Both the position numbers and the translations under genes were made by a program. From Desulfonema limicola (GTDB lineage: Bacteria > Desulfobacterota > Desulfobacteria > Desulfobacterales > Desulfosalsimonadaceae): a stretch of 5,834 bases of DNA. Within the stretch, counting starts at the first letter, position 1. Each line of letters starts with the position of its first letter. This document shows positions 1 through 5,740 of this stretch, piece by piece. The stretch covers positions 1 through 5,834 of the forward strand of contig DYLE01000157.1 in NCBI GenBank assembly GCA_020722245.1, written 5' to 3'. The notes below the pieces were generated by a model. It saw nothing but the letters and a program-made list of their open reading frames with translations, was not told the origin of the DNA and ran no database searches.

Positions 1-13
1 TTCTGATCCCCCG

Positions 14-34
14 AAAAAGGCCCCGCAGGGCTCA
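14..34 (-). terminator. Probable intrinsic terminator of the DHH-pgi operon
   Basis: Read on the minus strand, about 85 bases past the pgi stop codon, GCCC (31-28) and GGGC (23-20) form a 4-bp all-GC stem around a TGCG loop. One C and then a run of five T (18-14) follow. The stem is short but GC-only and the T-tract sits where an intrinsic terminator needs it. No gene is visible in 1-118, so this is the likely end of the pgi transcript. A matching A-run on the other side (34-38) means it could also work weakly in the opposite direction. Confidence 0.55.
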
Positions 35-118
35 AAAACCATGAAGTTGGGTTATTTTTAAAAACAGCACAACTATCTTCTCCGGGCTCGGCGCAGGGCT
101 CACCTGGGGAGCGGTGGT

Positions 119-1774
119 TTATTGTTTTCCGGCCGATGATCTGCTTCTGGGCTGAACCGACTTTTTAAACAGGGTTTCCAGGTAAAACCGGCTGATGGGA
201 TCCGGGTCTTCAAAAAGATGATCCGGATCCTTGTTTTTTTGAGCCATCTGCTCCCGGAGGTGGGAAGCCATGACCTTTCCCAGTTCCACCCCGTACTGAT
301 CAAAGGGATTGATCCCCCAGATAAACGCCTCATAAACGGTTTTGGCCTCGTAAAACGCCAGAAGTCCTCCGATGCTCTCAGGCGACAGGTCAGGGATGAC
401 CAGGGTGGAGGAAGGTCGGTTGCCGGGAAAAAATTTTGCCGGGTTTTTATCCTCCCGGCCCCTGGCCAGGGCCTGGGGCTGGGCGATCAGGTTCGCCCAC
501 AGTTCCTGGTGGTTGGTGACCCCCTTGGATGTGATAAGGTTTTCCCTGTGATGGGGATGGATCACTCCGATAAAGTCAATGGGAAACGGCCGGCCCTGGT
601 GGGCCAGTTGAAAAAAGGAGTGCTGGGCGTTGGTGCCGGGCTCTCCGAAGATGATGCTGCCGCAGGGGACATTCAGGATTTCGCCGGTCTGGGTCACCGA
701 CTTGCCGCAGCTTTCCATGGCGAGCTGCTGAATATGGGGAGGGAGCTTGGAAAGGGCGGAGGAGTAGGGGATGATCCCCTGGGCCGGGTAGTGAAGAAAA
801 TTGTTGTTCCAGACGCTGATCAATGCGGCGAGGAGCGGAATATTCCTGCTTTCAGGCGCGGTTTTCGCATGGATGTCCATTTTTTCAGCGCCCCTTAAAA
901 AACGTTCAAACCGGTCGTATCCCAGATACAGGCTCAGCGGCACCCCGCCGACGGCCGAGGTGACGCTAAACCGTCCGCCGATGTAATCAAACATGTGAAA
1001 AATCCTGAGCGCCGGCTTGGATGGATCATCCCCCGGGCTTCCCTGGCTGGTCACCCGCAACAGGTGCCGGGCAGGGTCAATCCCGTTTTTTTTCATAAAT
1101 TGGATCGCCTGGTTTTCATTGGCCGCGGTCTCGGCTGTGGTATAGCTCTTTGAGATCACGATCCACAGGGTGGTTTCCGGAAGAATCCGGGAGGCGATGC
1201 CGCCGAAGCAGTCGATATCCACGTTGGACAGAAAATGAAGGGTGATTCCCTTGTCGGCCAGAAACTGAAGGGCGGTCGCCACAAACTCCGTGCCGAGATA
1301 TGACCCGCCGATGCCGATCACTACAACATCCTTAAACGGCAGGCCGGTTGAGCCGGTGATTTTACCGGAATGCACCTCCCTTGAAAATTTTTTTATTTGT
1401 TCCCGAATGCGAATAATCTCGGGCATGATGTTTTTGCCGTTTTCAATCACCGACTCTTTGCTGAAGCTTCGGGTGGCCGTGTGAAGGGCGGCCCGGTCCT
1501 CCGTGAGGTTGACATGTTTTCCCGAGGTCATTTTGTTAAAGTTTTGCCTTAACTTTCTTTTTTTTGCGATTCCAAGCAAAAGCGCCAAAACCTGCTCATT
1601 GACGCGCTGGCGTGAAAAATCAAAAAACAGTCCTTCAGCGTTTAGGGAAAATTTCTCAAGCCGGTCCTTCTGGTTTAAGAGGTTTCTTAAATGGTTTTTC
1701 GGCAAGGACATGGCCCTGGCCTGGGCCTTGAGTTCTTTCCACTCAGACAAAGATGTGAGATTCGGGTTTTGCAT
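119..1774 (-). CDS. pgi: Glucose-6-phosphate isomerase
   Basis: Cytosolic enzyme that interconverts glucose-6-phosphate and fructose-6-phosphate in glycolysis and gluconeogenesis; fructose-6-phosphate also feeds amino-sugar synthesis. With the start used here the protein has 551 residues, close to the 549 of E. coli Pgi. Both family signatures are intact: FDYIGGRFSVTSAVG at about 262-276 and the C-terminal DQYGVELGK at 492-500. The SIS sugar-phosphate-binding motifs IGIGGS (153-158) and SKSYTTAET (208-216) are present. By-eye alignment to E. coli Pgi gives the catalytic residues as Glu354 (in MESCGK, usually MESNGK), His385 (in TNAQHSF) and Lys500, with the same Glu-His spacing of 31. Two in-frame ATGs, at 1780 and 1774, follow an AGGAGG. 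The second is 9 bases from it and the first only 3, so 1774 is preferred. A longer reading from 1831 would run back into the upstream gene and is unlikely. The C-terminal tail (VQPRSRSSAGKQ) is poorly conserved-looking. Confidence 0.97.
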   Translation of the reverse strand: MQNPNLTSLSEWKELKAQARAMSLPKNHLRNLLNQKDRLEKFSLNAEGLFFDFSRQRVNEQVLALLLGIAKKRKLRQNFNKMTSGKHVNLTEDRAALHTATRSFSKESVIENGKNIMPEIIRIREQIKKFSREVHSGKITGSTGLPFKDVVVIGIGGSYLGTEFVATALQFLADKGITLHFLSNVDIDCFGGIASRILPETTLWIVISKSYTTAETAANENQAIQFMKKNGIDPARHLLRVTSQGSPGDDPSKPALRIFHMFDYIGGRFSVTSAVGGVPLSLYLGYDRFERFLRGAEKMDIHAKTAPESRNIPLLAALISVWNNNFLHYPAQGIIPYSSALSKLPPHIQQLAMESCGKSVTQTGEILNVPCGSIIFGEPGTNAQHSFFQLAHQGRPFPIDFIGVIHPHHRENLITSKGVTNHQELWANLIAQPQALARGREDKNPAKFFPGNRPSSTLVIPDLSPESIGGLLAFYEAKTVYEAFIWGINPFDQYGVELGKVMASHLREQMAQKNKDPDHLFEDPDPISRFYLETLFKKSVQPRSRSSAGKQ

Positions 1775-1783
1775 TTTCATACC

Positions 1784-1789
1784 CCTCCT
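1784..1789 (-). promoter_or_regulatory. Shine-Dalgarno of pgi overlapping the upstream stop codon
   Basis: The minus strand reads TAGGAGGGGT just before the pgi ATGs. A perfect AGGAGG (1789-1784) begins inside the TAG stop (1790-1788) of the DHH phosphoesterase gene. A ribosome ending the first gene is therefore on top of the initiation site of pgi, which indicates translational coupling. The spacing decides the start: 9 bases to the ATG at 1774, against 3 bases to the ATG at 1780. Confidence 0.8.
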
Positions 1790-2741
1790 ATTGCGATAGT
1801 GAAGCCTGATGCGAATTCGAAAGTTTTTCAATAAGCTGGTCTAAAACCTCGTTGGCCGTGGCGGAGGCAACATGGCAGGCGCCTGCGGCCCGATGTCCGC
1901 CGCCGCCGTATGAAAGCATGATCTCGCCGACATTGACCGCAGCCGTGCGGTTGATGATGGACTTTCCCACGGAAAACACGGTTTTTCCATTTTTTTTATC
2001 GATCCGGATCAGGATGGAAAGGTTGCATTCCGGATAAAGGGCGTAAACCATAAACCGGTTCCCCGGGTAGACCCGCTCCATCTTCCGGATATCCACTACC
2101 ACAATGGAGCGATAAACCTCGGCCAGGGAGGTGAGCAGGTCCTTATGCTGTTTTTCATACCTGAAATAGACGGCGGCGCGCTCCTTCACATCCGGAAGGT
2201 TGAGTATCGCATCGATTTTCATCCTCATGCAGGAATCGATCAGGTCAAGCTTGAACTGTTCCTCGGTGGTTTTAAAGCTTCCCCATTCCTCTATTCCTGT
2301 CCGTTGATCCACCAAAAAATTCAAGAGCGGCCACCCCTTCGGGTGCAGCACCTCATCGATGGTAAACCGGCCGGAATCCGCCTTATCCACGGCATCCATC
2401 ATCTCATCAAAGAATTTTGGAAACCGCTTTCTCCCCCCAAAGTAGTTATAAACCACCCGGGCGGCGGAAGGGGCTTCGGGGTCAATGATGTGGCGTGGGT
2501 TTTTGGCATTGCGCATCTTTTCGGAGATATGGTGGTCAATGGCCAGGCCCACCCCTGGAACATAGGGGAGGTTGGTGGTGATATCCCGTTCGCTGACCAC
2601 AACCCCGCGTTCCTGCATGGTGTTGGGGTGGTCGATGAGCTTTATTTCATCGATGATGCCGAGGTATTTTATCAAAACCGCGCAGACAAGCCCGTCCAGA
2701 TCGCCTCTGGTGAGAAGCCTGTTTTGGGTTGTGTTTGCCAT
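1788..2741 (-). CDS. DHH/DHHA1-family phosphoesterase (exopolyphosphatase / oligoribonuclease-like)
   Basis: A 317-residue soluble protein with the two-domain plan of DHH phosphoesterases. The N-terminal DHH domain has metal-binding motif RGDLDG at 12-17 and the name-giving DHH triad at 69-71 (within AIDHH), with a further acidic stretch DAVDKADSG at about 116-124. The C-terminal DHHA1 substrate-binding domain ends in the glycine-rich GGGGHRAAGA at 279-288. Members of this superfamily hydrolyse phosphodiester or phosphoanhydride bonds with Mn2+ (RecJ, NrnA/nanoRNase, c-di-AMP phosphodiesterases, PPX1 polyphosphatase). The substrate of this member cannot be told from sequence. The first motif has Arg-Gly where NrnA-type enzymes carry a His; from memory, a TR-x-D-x-D-G version occurs in a bacterial subfamily annotated as exopolyphosphatase. 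It is the first gene of an operon with pgi. The start at 2741 has AGGA (2755-2752) ten bases upstream and a good promoter about 40 bases further out. No signal peptide or membrane segment is visible. Confidence 0.88.
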   Translation of the reverse strand: MANTTQNRLLTRGDLDGLVCAVLIKYLGIIDEIKLIDHPNTMQERGVVVSERDITTNLPYVPGVGLAIDHHISEKMRNAKNPRHIIDPEAPSAARVVYNYFGGRKRFPKFFDEMMDAVDKADSGRFTIDEVLHPKGWPLLNFLVDQRTGIEEWGSFKTTEEQFKLDLIDSCMRMKIDAILNLPDVKERAAVYFRYEKQHKDLLTSLAEVYRSIVVVDIRKMERVYPGNRFMVYALYPECNLSILIRIDKKNGKTVFSVGKSIINRTAAVNVGEIMLSYGGGGHRAAGACHVASATANEVLDQLIEKLSNSHQASLSQ

Positions 2742-2783
2742 GCTACGAATTTCCTGATATAAAAATAAAATTTTGATTTTTAG

Positions 2784-2812
2784 ATTATACCAGAGGATTT
2801 TATCGGTGACAA
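2784..2812 (-). promoter_or_regulatory. Sigma70-type promoter of the DHH-pgi operon
   Basis: The minus strand shows TTGTCA (2812-2807), then a 17-base spacer, then a perfect TATAAT (2789-2784) with an extended -10 element (TGG directly before it). This matches the consensus at 5 of 6 positions for -35 and 6 of 6 for -10, at the optimal spacing. Transcription would begin near 2777, leaving a leader of roughly 35 bases, A/T-rich, before the ATG at 2741. No operator-like palindrome is obvious in the leader. Confidence 0.8.
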
Positions 2813-2828
2813 GCCGATATCGGGTTGA

Positions 2829-2884
2829 TACAGAAGTCAGAAGACAGAAGTCAGAAGATAGAAGACAGAATGAGGGAGACAGAA
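2829..2884 (+). repeat. Eight tandem heptads (consensus NNCAGAA) left of the S23-like remnant
   Basis: From 2829 the sequence divides into 7-base units: TACAGAA, GTCAGAA, GACAGAA, GTCAGAA, GATAGAA, GACAGAA, TGAGGGA, GACAGAA. Six of eight keep CAGAA exactly. At a larger scale, a 14-base unit is perfectly duplicated (2831-2844 and 2845-2858). The seventh, most divergent unit provides GAGGGA (2872-2877), a plausible ribosome-binding site. The last unit runs into the ATG at 2884, so the repeats supply the initiation region of the following gene. The same heptad appears inverted on the far side of that gene. Confidence 0.85.
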
Positions 2885-3118
2885 TGACGGAACCGGCAAA
2901 GCGATTTGAAGATTTGGTGGTGTGGCAGAAAGCCCATCAATTCGTGCCTGCTGTTTATCGATTGACGCAATCCTTCCCAGGTTCTGGAATCTATGACCTG
3001 TTCTCCCAATTTCGGCGGGCAGCCGTATCCATTGCAGCGATCATCGCTGAGGGATATTGAAGAAGCCAGCAAATTACTGGAAGCTTACATGCGGGCCATT
3101 CAGAATTCTGACTCCTGA
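2884..3118 (+). pseudogene. S23-type four-helix-bundle protein, internally deleted and frameshifted
   Basis: The intact part starts at ATG 2884 and encodes 58 residues to a TGA at 3058-3060. It contains the family's opening FEDLVVWQKAH (8-18) and FRRAAVSI with AEGY (43-58), which correspond to helices 1 and 2 of the 23S rRNA intervening-sequence protein family; full-length members are about 115-130 residues. From 3059, one frame over, the sequence reads EEASKLLEAYMRAIQNSDS and stops at 3116-3118. This is what the end of helix 4 looks like in the family. The stretch between (rest of helix 2, helix 3, start of helix 4, very roughly 40-50 residues) is absent. The simplest reading is one deletion at about 3058 that also shifted the frame. 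The usual Asn in the family's NIAEG motif is Ile here (IIAEG). The remaining 58-residue piece might still be made, but could not form the four-helix bundle alone. An in-frame ATG at 2773 would only add translated repeat sequence and is not favoured. Confidence 0.75.
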
Positions 3119-3126
3119 ATTCTGAA
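3101..3126 (+). repeat. Right-end inverted heptads and 8-bp hairpin of the cassette
   Basis: On the plus strand 3106-3126 reads as TTCTGAC, TCCTGAA, TTCTGAA: the heptad family of 2829-2884 in reverse complement. A fourth unit (TACCTGT, 3127-3133) is too diverged to be sure of. CAGAATTC (3101-3108) and GAATTCTG (3117-3124) form a perfect 8-bp inverted repeat around an 8-base loop. The last residues and stop codon of the S23-like remnant lie inside this structure, so coding end and repeat overlap, as they do at the left end. Confidence 0.75.
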
Positions 3127-3162
3127 TACCTGTGTAGTTACATTTTTTTTAATGAGGTCATG

Positions 3163-4380
3163 ATGGCTGTAAAGAATACGGATATTAAAAAGGTCCTGAT
3201 AAAGAAAGGGGTTTGTTTTCCAGCCCCCGAATCCGTTGAAATAGGTCCTGAGGTAAACCCGGAGCGGATCTCGGCAAACCATGTGGTGGTCCATGCCGGA
3301 TGCCGGATTTTCGGGGAAAAGACCCTGATCCATGACGGAGCCTGCCTAGGGCATGAGGCGCCGGCCACCATCGAAAACTGTTATATCGGTCCAAAGGTCC
3401 GGCTAAACGGCGGCTATTTTGCAGGTTCGGTGTTTCTGGAAAACGTCCGGTTCGGGTCATGCGCCCATGTGCGGGAAGGGAGCATTCTGGAGGAGAACGC
3501 CTCCGCGGCCCACGCTGTGGGGTTAAAACAGACCATTCTTTTTCCCCATGTCACCCTGGGAAGCCTGATCAACTTCTGCGACTGCCTGATGTCCGGAGGA
3601 ACCGGCAGCAAAGACCACAGCGAGGTGGGAAGCGCGTATATCCATTTTAATTTCACCCCTCAGCAGGACAAGGCCACCCCCTCCCTTATCGGGGATGTTC
3701 CTTCCGGGGTGATGCTCAACCAGCCGCCCATATTCTTAGGAGGGCAGGGCGGGCTTGTGGGACCGGCCCGGTTGGGGTTTGGCGTCACAATCGCTGCAGG
3801 AAGCATCTGCAGAAGCGATGAGCTTAGACCCAACCGTCTGATATTCAGCGGGCCGCAAAAGCAAGGAAACATCCCATATACGCCGGGGGTTTACCGCAAC
3901 GTCAAGCGGACTCTGATCAACAACCTGATTTACATCGGCAACCTGGCGGCCCTGATGCAATGGTATCGGCAGGTGCGTTCCTGCTTTGTATCCGACCTTT
4001 TCCCCCTGGCCCTGCTGGAGGGGCTGTGTTCCACCCTGAGGCTGGCTATTGACGAGCGGATAAAACGGCTTAAGGGGTTTATCGAAAGATGCGAGGCGCA
4101 AGAGCGCCTTTGCGAATGGCCTGAGCTGGAAGGCGTCATTTGCTCATACCGGGATGACGAAGGGGATTCTCAGCTGAGGGACGCCTTTTTAGACGCCGTA
4201 TTCACAGGCATTCGCACATGGGGCCGGGATTATTTGCGGGTGATCCGCGGGCTTGATGTGCGCCAGAAATCCACGGGAACCCTCTGGCTGCAAAAAATCG
4301 TGGACCAGCTGGTTGAAAAAGCCGGCCAGGCCGTGCCCTTGCTGAACAACACAAAAATTCAAAAAGGGATTGAGGAATGA
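3163..4380 (+). CDS. Left-handed beta-helix protein related to the GlmU acetyltransferase domain
   Basis: A 405-residue cytosolic protein. About residues 25-230 are imperfect hexapeptide turns typical of a left-handed beta-helix (for example EIGPEVN, YIGPKVRLNG, FGVTIAAGS). The segment KDHSEVGSAYIHFNFTP (150-166) followed by SLIGDV resembles the core of GlmU's C-terminal domain, which acetylates glucosamine-1-phosphate. Proteins of this kind are, from memory, annotated as UDP-GlcNAc pyrophosphorylase in sulfate reducers. However, there is no N-terminal nucleotidyltransferase domain, so that name is not justified by the sequence. Residues from about 245 on are helical (LINNLIYIGNLAALMQWYRQV and later) and are not part of GlmU. 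The gene overlaps glmM by 4 bp (ATGA), so it very likely acts in the same UDP-GlcNAc pathway, as enzyme, regulator or partner of GlmM. The start could be 3160 or 3163; GAGG at 3154-3157 is spaced better (5 bases) for 3163. No convincing promoter was seen between the cassette and this start. Confidence 0.75.
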   Translation: MAVKNTDIKKVLIKKGVCFPAPESVEIGPEVNPERISANHVVVHAGCRIFGEKTLIHDGACLGHEAPATIENCYIGPKVRLNGGYFAGSVFLENVRFGSCAHVREGSILEENASAAHAVGLKQTILFPHVTLGSLINFCDCLMSGGTGSKDHSEVGSAYIHFNFTPQQDKATPSLIGDVPSGVMLNQPPIFLGGQGGLVGPARLGFGVTIAAGSICRSDELRPNRLIFSGPQKQGNIPYTPGVYRNVKRTLINNLIYIGNLAALMQWYRQVRSCFVSDLFPLALLEGLCSTLRLAIDERIKRLKGFIERCEAQERLCEWPELEGVICSYRDDEGDSQLRDAFLDAVFTGIRTWGRDYLRVIRGLDVRQKSTGTLWLQKIVDQLVEKAGQAVPLLNNTKIQKGIEE

Positions 4381-5735
4381 ACAAAGGGTTGTTCGGTACG
4401 GACGGAATCCGCGGGGTCGCCAATCAGCACCCCATCACGCCCGAGGTGGCGCTTGACGTGGGGAGGGCCGTTGTATTGGTTTTGGGCAAAAACGCCGGCC
4501 CGGTGAGGGTGGTCATCGGATGGGATACCCGGATTTCCTGCGACATGATTGCATCCGCCCTCTGTTCCGGAATCTGCGCCTCGGGCGGGGAGGCGTTTTT
4601 GGCCGGCGTCATGCCCACCCCGGGAATCGCCTATGTGACCCTCTCCGAAGGCTTTGACGCCGGGGTGATGATCTCCGCCTCCCATAACCCGTATCAGGAT
4701 AACGGGATTAAAATTTTCAACGCGAAGGGGTTCAAGCTTTCCGATGAGCTGGAACAACAAATCGAGGATCTGGTTTTGGGCGCTGGATCGGATTTAAAAA
4801 ACCAGAAGGGGTATGAAACCATCGGCCGGGTTCGCCGCATCGATGCGCTCGAGGGTAAATACGAGGCGTTTTTAAGACAAACCCTGGCCGATGGAAATTT
4901 GCTAAGGGGGCTTAGGGTGGTTTTAGACTGCGCAAACGGCGCCACCTACCGCGTGGCCCCCCACATCTTCTCTGATCTGGGAGCCGATGTCCACACCCTG
5001 TTTGCCTCCCCAAACGGAAAAAACATCAATGATCAGTGCGGGTCCCAGCACACCCAAACCCTGGCGAAAACCGTTCTGGAGAAAAAGGCGGATATCGGGC
5101 TGGCGTTTGACGGCGACGGCGACAGGCTGATCGCTGTTGATGAAAGGGGGAAAACCGTCACCGGGGATCAGATGCTCGCGGTGATCGCCGGGCATTTGAA
5201 ATCTGAAAACCGGCTGGCCAACAACCTGGTGGTCAGCACGGTGATGAGCAACCTGGGGCTGCATCAAACCCTTCTAAAAATGGGGATTGACCACATCATA
5301 ACGGATGTGGGGGATCGGAACGTGCTTGAGCAAATGCTTCGGAAAAAAGCTGTTCTCGGAGGGGAGGACTCCGGGCATATGATTTTTCTTGAGCATCACA
5401 CCTCGGGGGATGGAATTCTCACCGCCCTGCAGCTCATACAGGTGATCAGGGCCACCTCAAAGCCCCTTTCGCAGCTCGCAGGAATCATGCCGATCTATCC
5501 CCAGGTGTTGATCAACGTGAGGGTGGGTCAAAAAAAAGACATTTGCAAAATTCCTGAAATATCCCATAAAATATCAGATATTCAAAACCGCCTGGGAAAG
5601 GAGGGGAGGGTGCTGGTGCGCTATTCAGGGACCCAGCCCCTCTGCCGGGTGATGGTGGAAGGGCCCGATGCTGGAGAAACGCGGCGTTTTTGCCAGGAAA
5701 TCGCCGATCTTGTTCAAAACAAGCTCGGCGGCTGA
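4377..5735 (+). CDS. glmM: Phosphoglucosamine mutase
   Basis: Converts glucosamine-6-phosphate to glucosamine-1-phosphate, the step before GlmU on the way to UDP-GlcNAc for peptidoglycan and lipopolysaccharide. The 452 residues match the usual family length (about 445-455). All four alpha-D-phosphohexomutase landmarks are present in order: GTDGIRG at 7-13; the phosphoserine loop SASHNP at 100-105, with Ser102 as the phosphorylated residue (same number as in E. coli GlmM); the metal loop DGDGDR at 245-250; and the sugar-binding GGEDSGH at 328-334. The C-terminal phosphate-binding loop is RYSGTQP (415-421) where GlmM normally has R-x-SGTEP. The early GTDGIRG and the ASHNP-x-x-DNGIK context favour GlmM over phosphomannomutase. 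The ATG at 4377 overlaps the upstream TGA (ATGA), with AAGGG about 8 bases and GAGGA 1-2 bases upstream, so translation is probably coupled. No downstream gene begins before the window ends. Confidence 0.95.
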   Translation: MNKGLFGTDGIRGVANQHPITPEVALDVGRAVVLVLGKNAGPVRVVIGWDTRISCDMIASALCSGICASGGEAFLAGVMPTPGIAYVTLSEGFDAGVMISASHNPYQDNGIKIFNAKGFKLSDELEQQIEDLVLGAGSDLKNQKGYETIGRVRRIDALEGKYEAFLRQTLADGNLLRGLRVVLDCANGATYRVAPHIFSDLGADVHTLFASPNGKNINDQCGSQHTQTLAKTVLEKKADIGLAFDGDGDRLIAVDERGKTVTGDQMLAVIAGHLKSENRLANNLVVSTVMSNLGLHQTLLKMGIDHIITDVGDRNVLEQMLRKKAVLGGEDSGHMIFLEHHTSGDGILTALQLIQVIRATSKPLSQLAGIMPIYPQVLINVRVGQKKDICKIPEISHKISDIQNRLGKEGRVLVRYSGTQPLCRVMVEGPDAGETRRFCQEIADLVQNKLGG

Positions 5736-5740
5736 CGATC

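Larger units (their letters stand above)
2829..3133 (+). mobile_element. Candidate decayed cassette: S23-like gene between inverted heptad repeats
   Basis: What is seen: a broken four-helix-bundle gene lies between NNCAGAA heptads on the left (2829-2884) and the reverse complement, TTCTGNN, on the right (3106-3126, less clearly to 3133). It sits in the gap between two divergent metabolic operons. What is known: S23-type four-helix proteins were first found in intervening sequences inserted in 23S rRNA genes, whose ends pair into a stem. Free-standing copies occur in many genomes. Inference: the unit was inserted here and has decayed. No transposase, integrase or convincing target-site duplication is visible, so the boundaries are only those of the repeats. 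Confidence 0.45.

Noticed and set aside
45..74. AT-rich inverted repeat (AGTTG...CAACT around TTTTTAAAAA)
   Set aside because: The outer stem is 5 bp with a mismatched internal loop; the inner palindrome has no loop, so a stable hairpin is unlikely.
25..102. 10-bp direct repeat GCAGGGCTCA at 25-34 and 93-102
   Set aside because: It is a single short match in GC-rich sequence with no other sign of duplication or target-site role.
218..898. Long open frame (226 codons) opposite pgi
   Set aside because: It is fully antisense to a well-conserved pgi, has no recognisable domain and a low-complexity Gly-rich translation typical of a shadow frame.
1781..1831. Longer pgi start (17 extra residues)
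   Set aside because: It would begin inside the DHH gene, lacks its own ribosome-binding site and yields an atypical Arg-rich leader; the AGGAGG-spaced ATG at 1774 fits the family length.
2145..2762. 205-codon plus-strand frame opposite the DHH gene
   Set aside because: It mirrors the conserved DHH coding sequence, shows no family motif and ends across the DHH gene's start and leader.
2828..3129. ATAC at both cassette ends as a possible target-site duplication
   Set aside because: Four bases overlapping repeat units at different distances from the array edges are easily chance.
4359..4760. 133-codon minus-strand frame opposite the start of glmM
   Set aside because: It is antisense to the GTDGIRG and SASHNP coding region and its Gly/His-rich translation has no domain.
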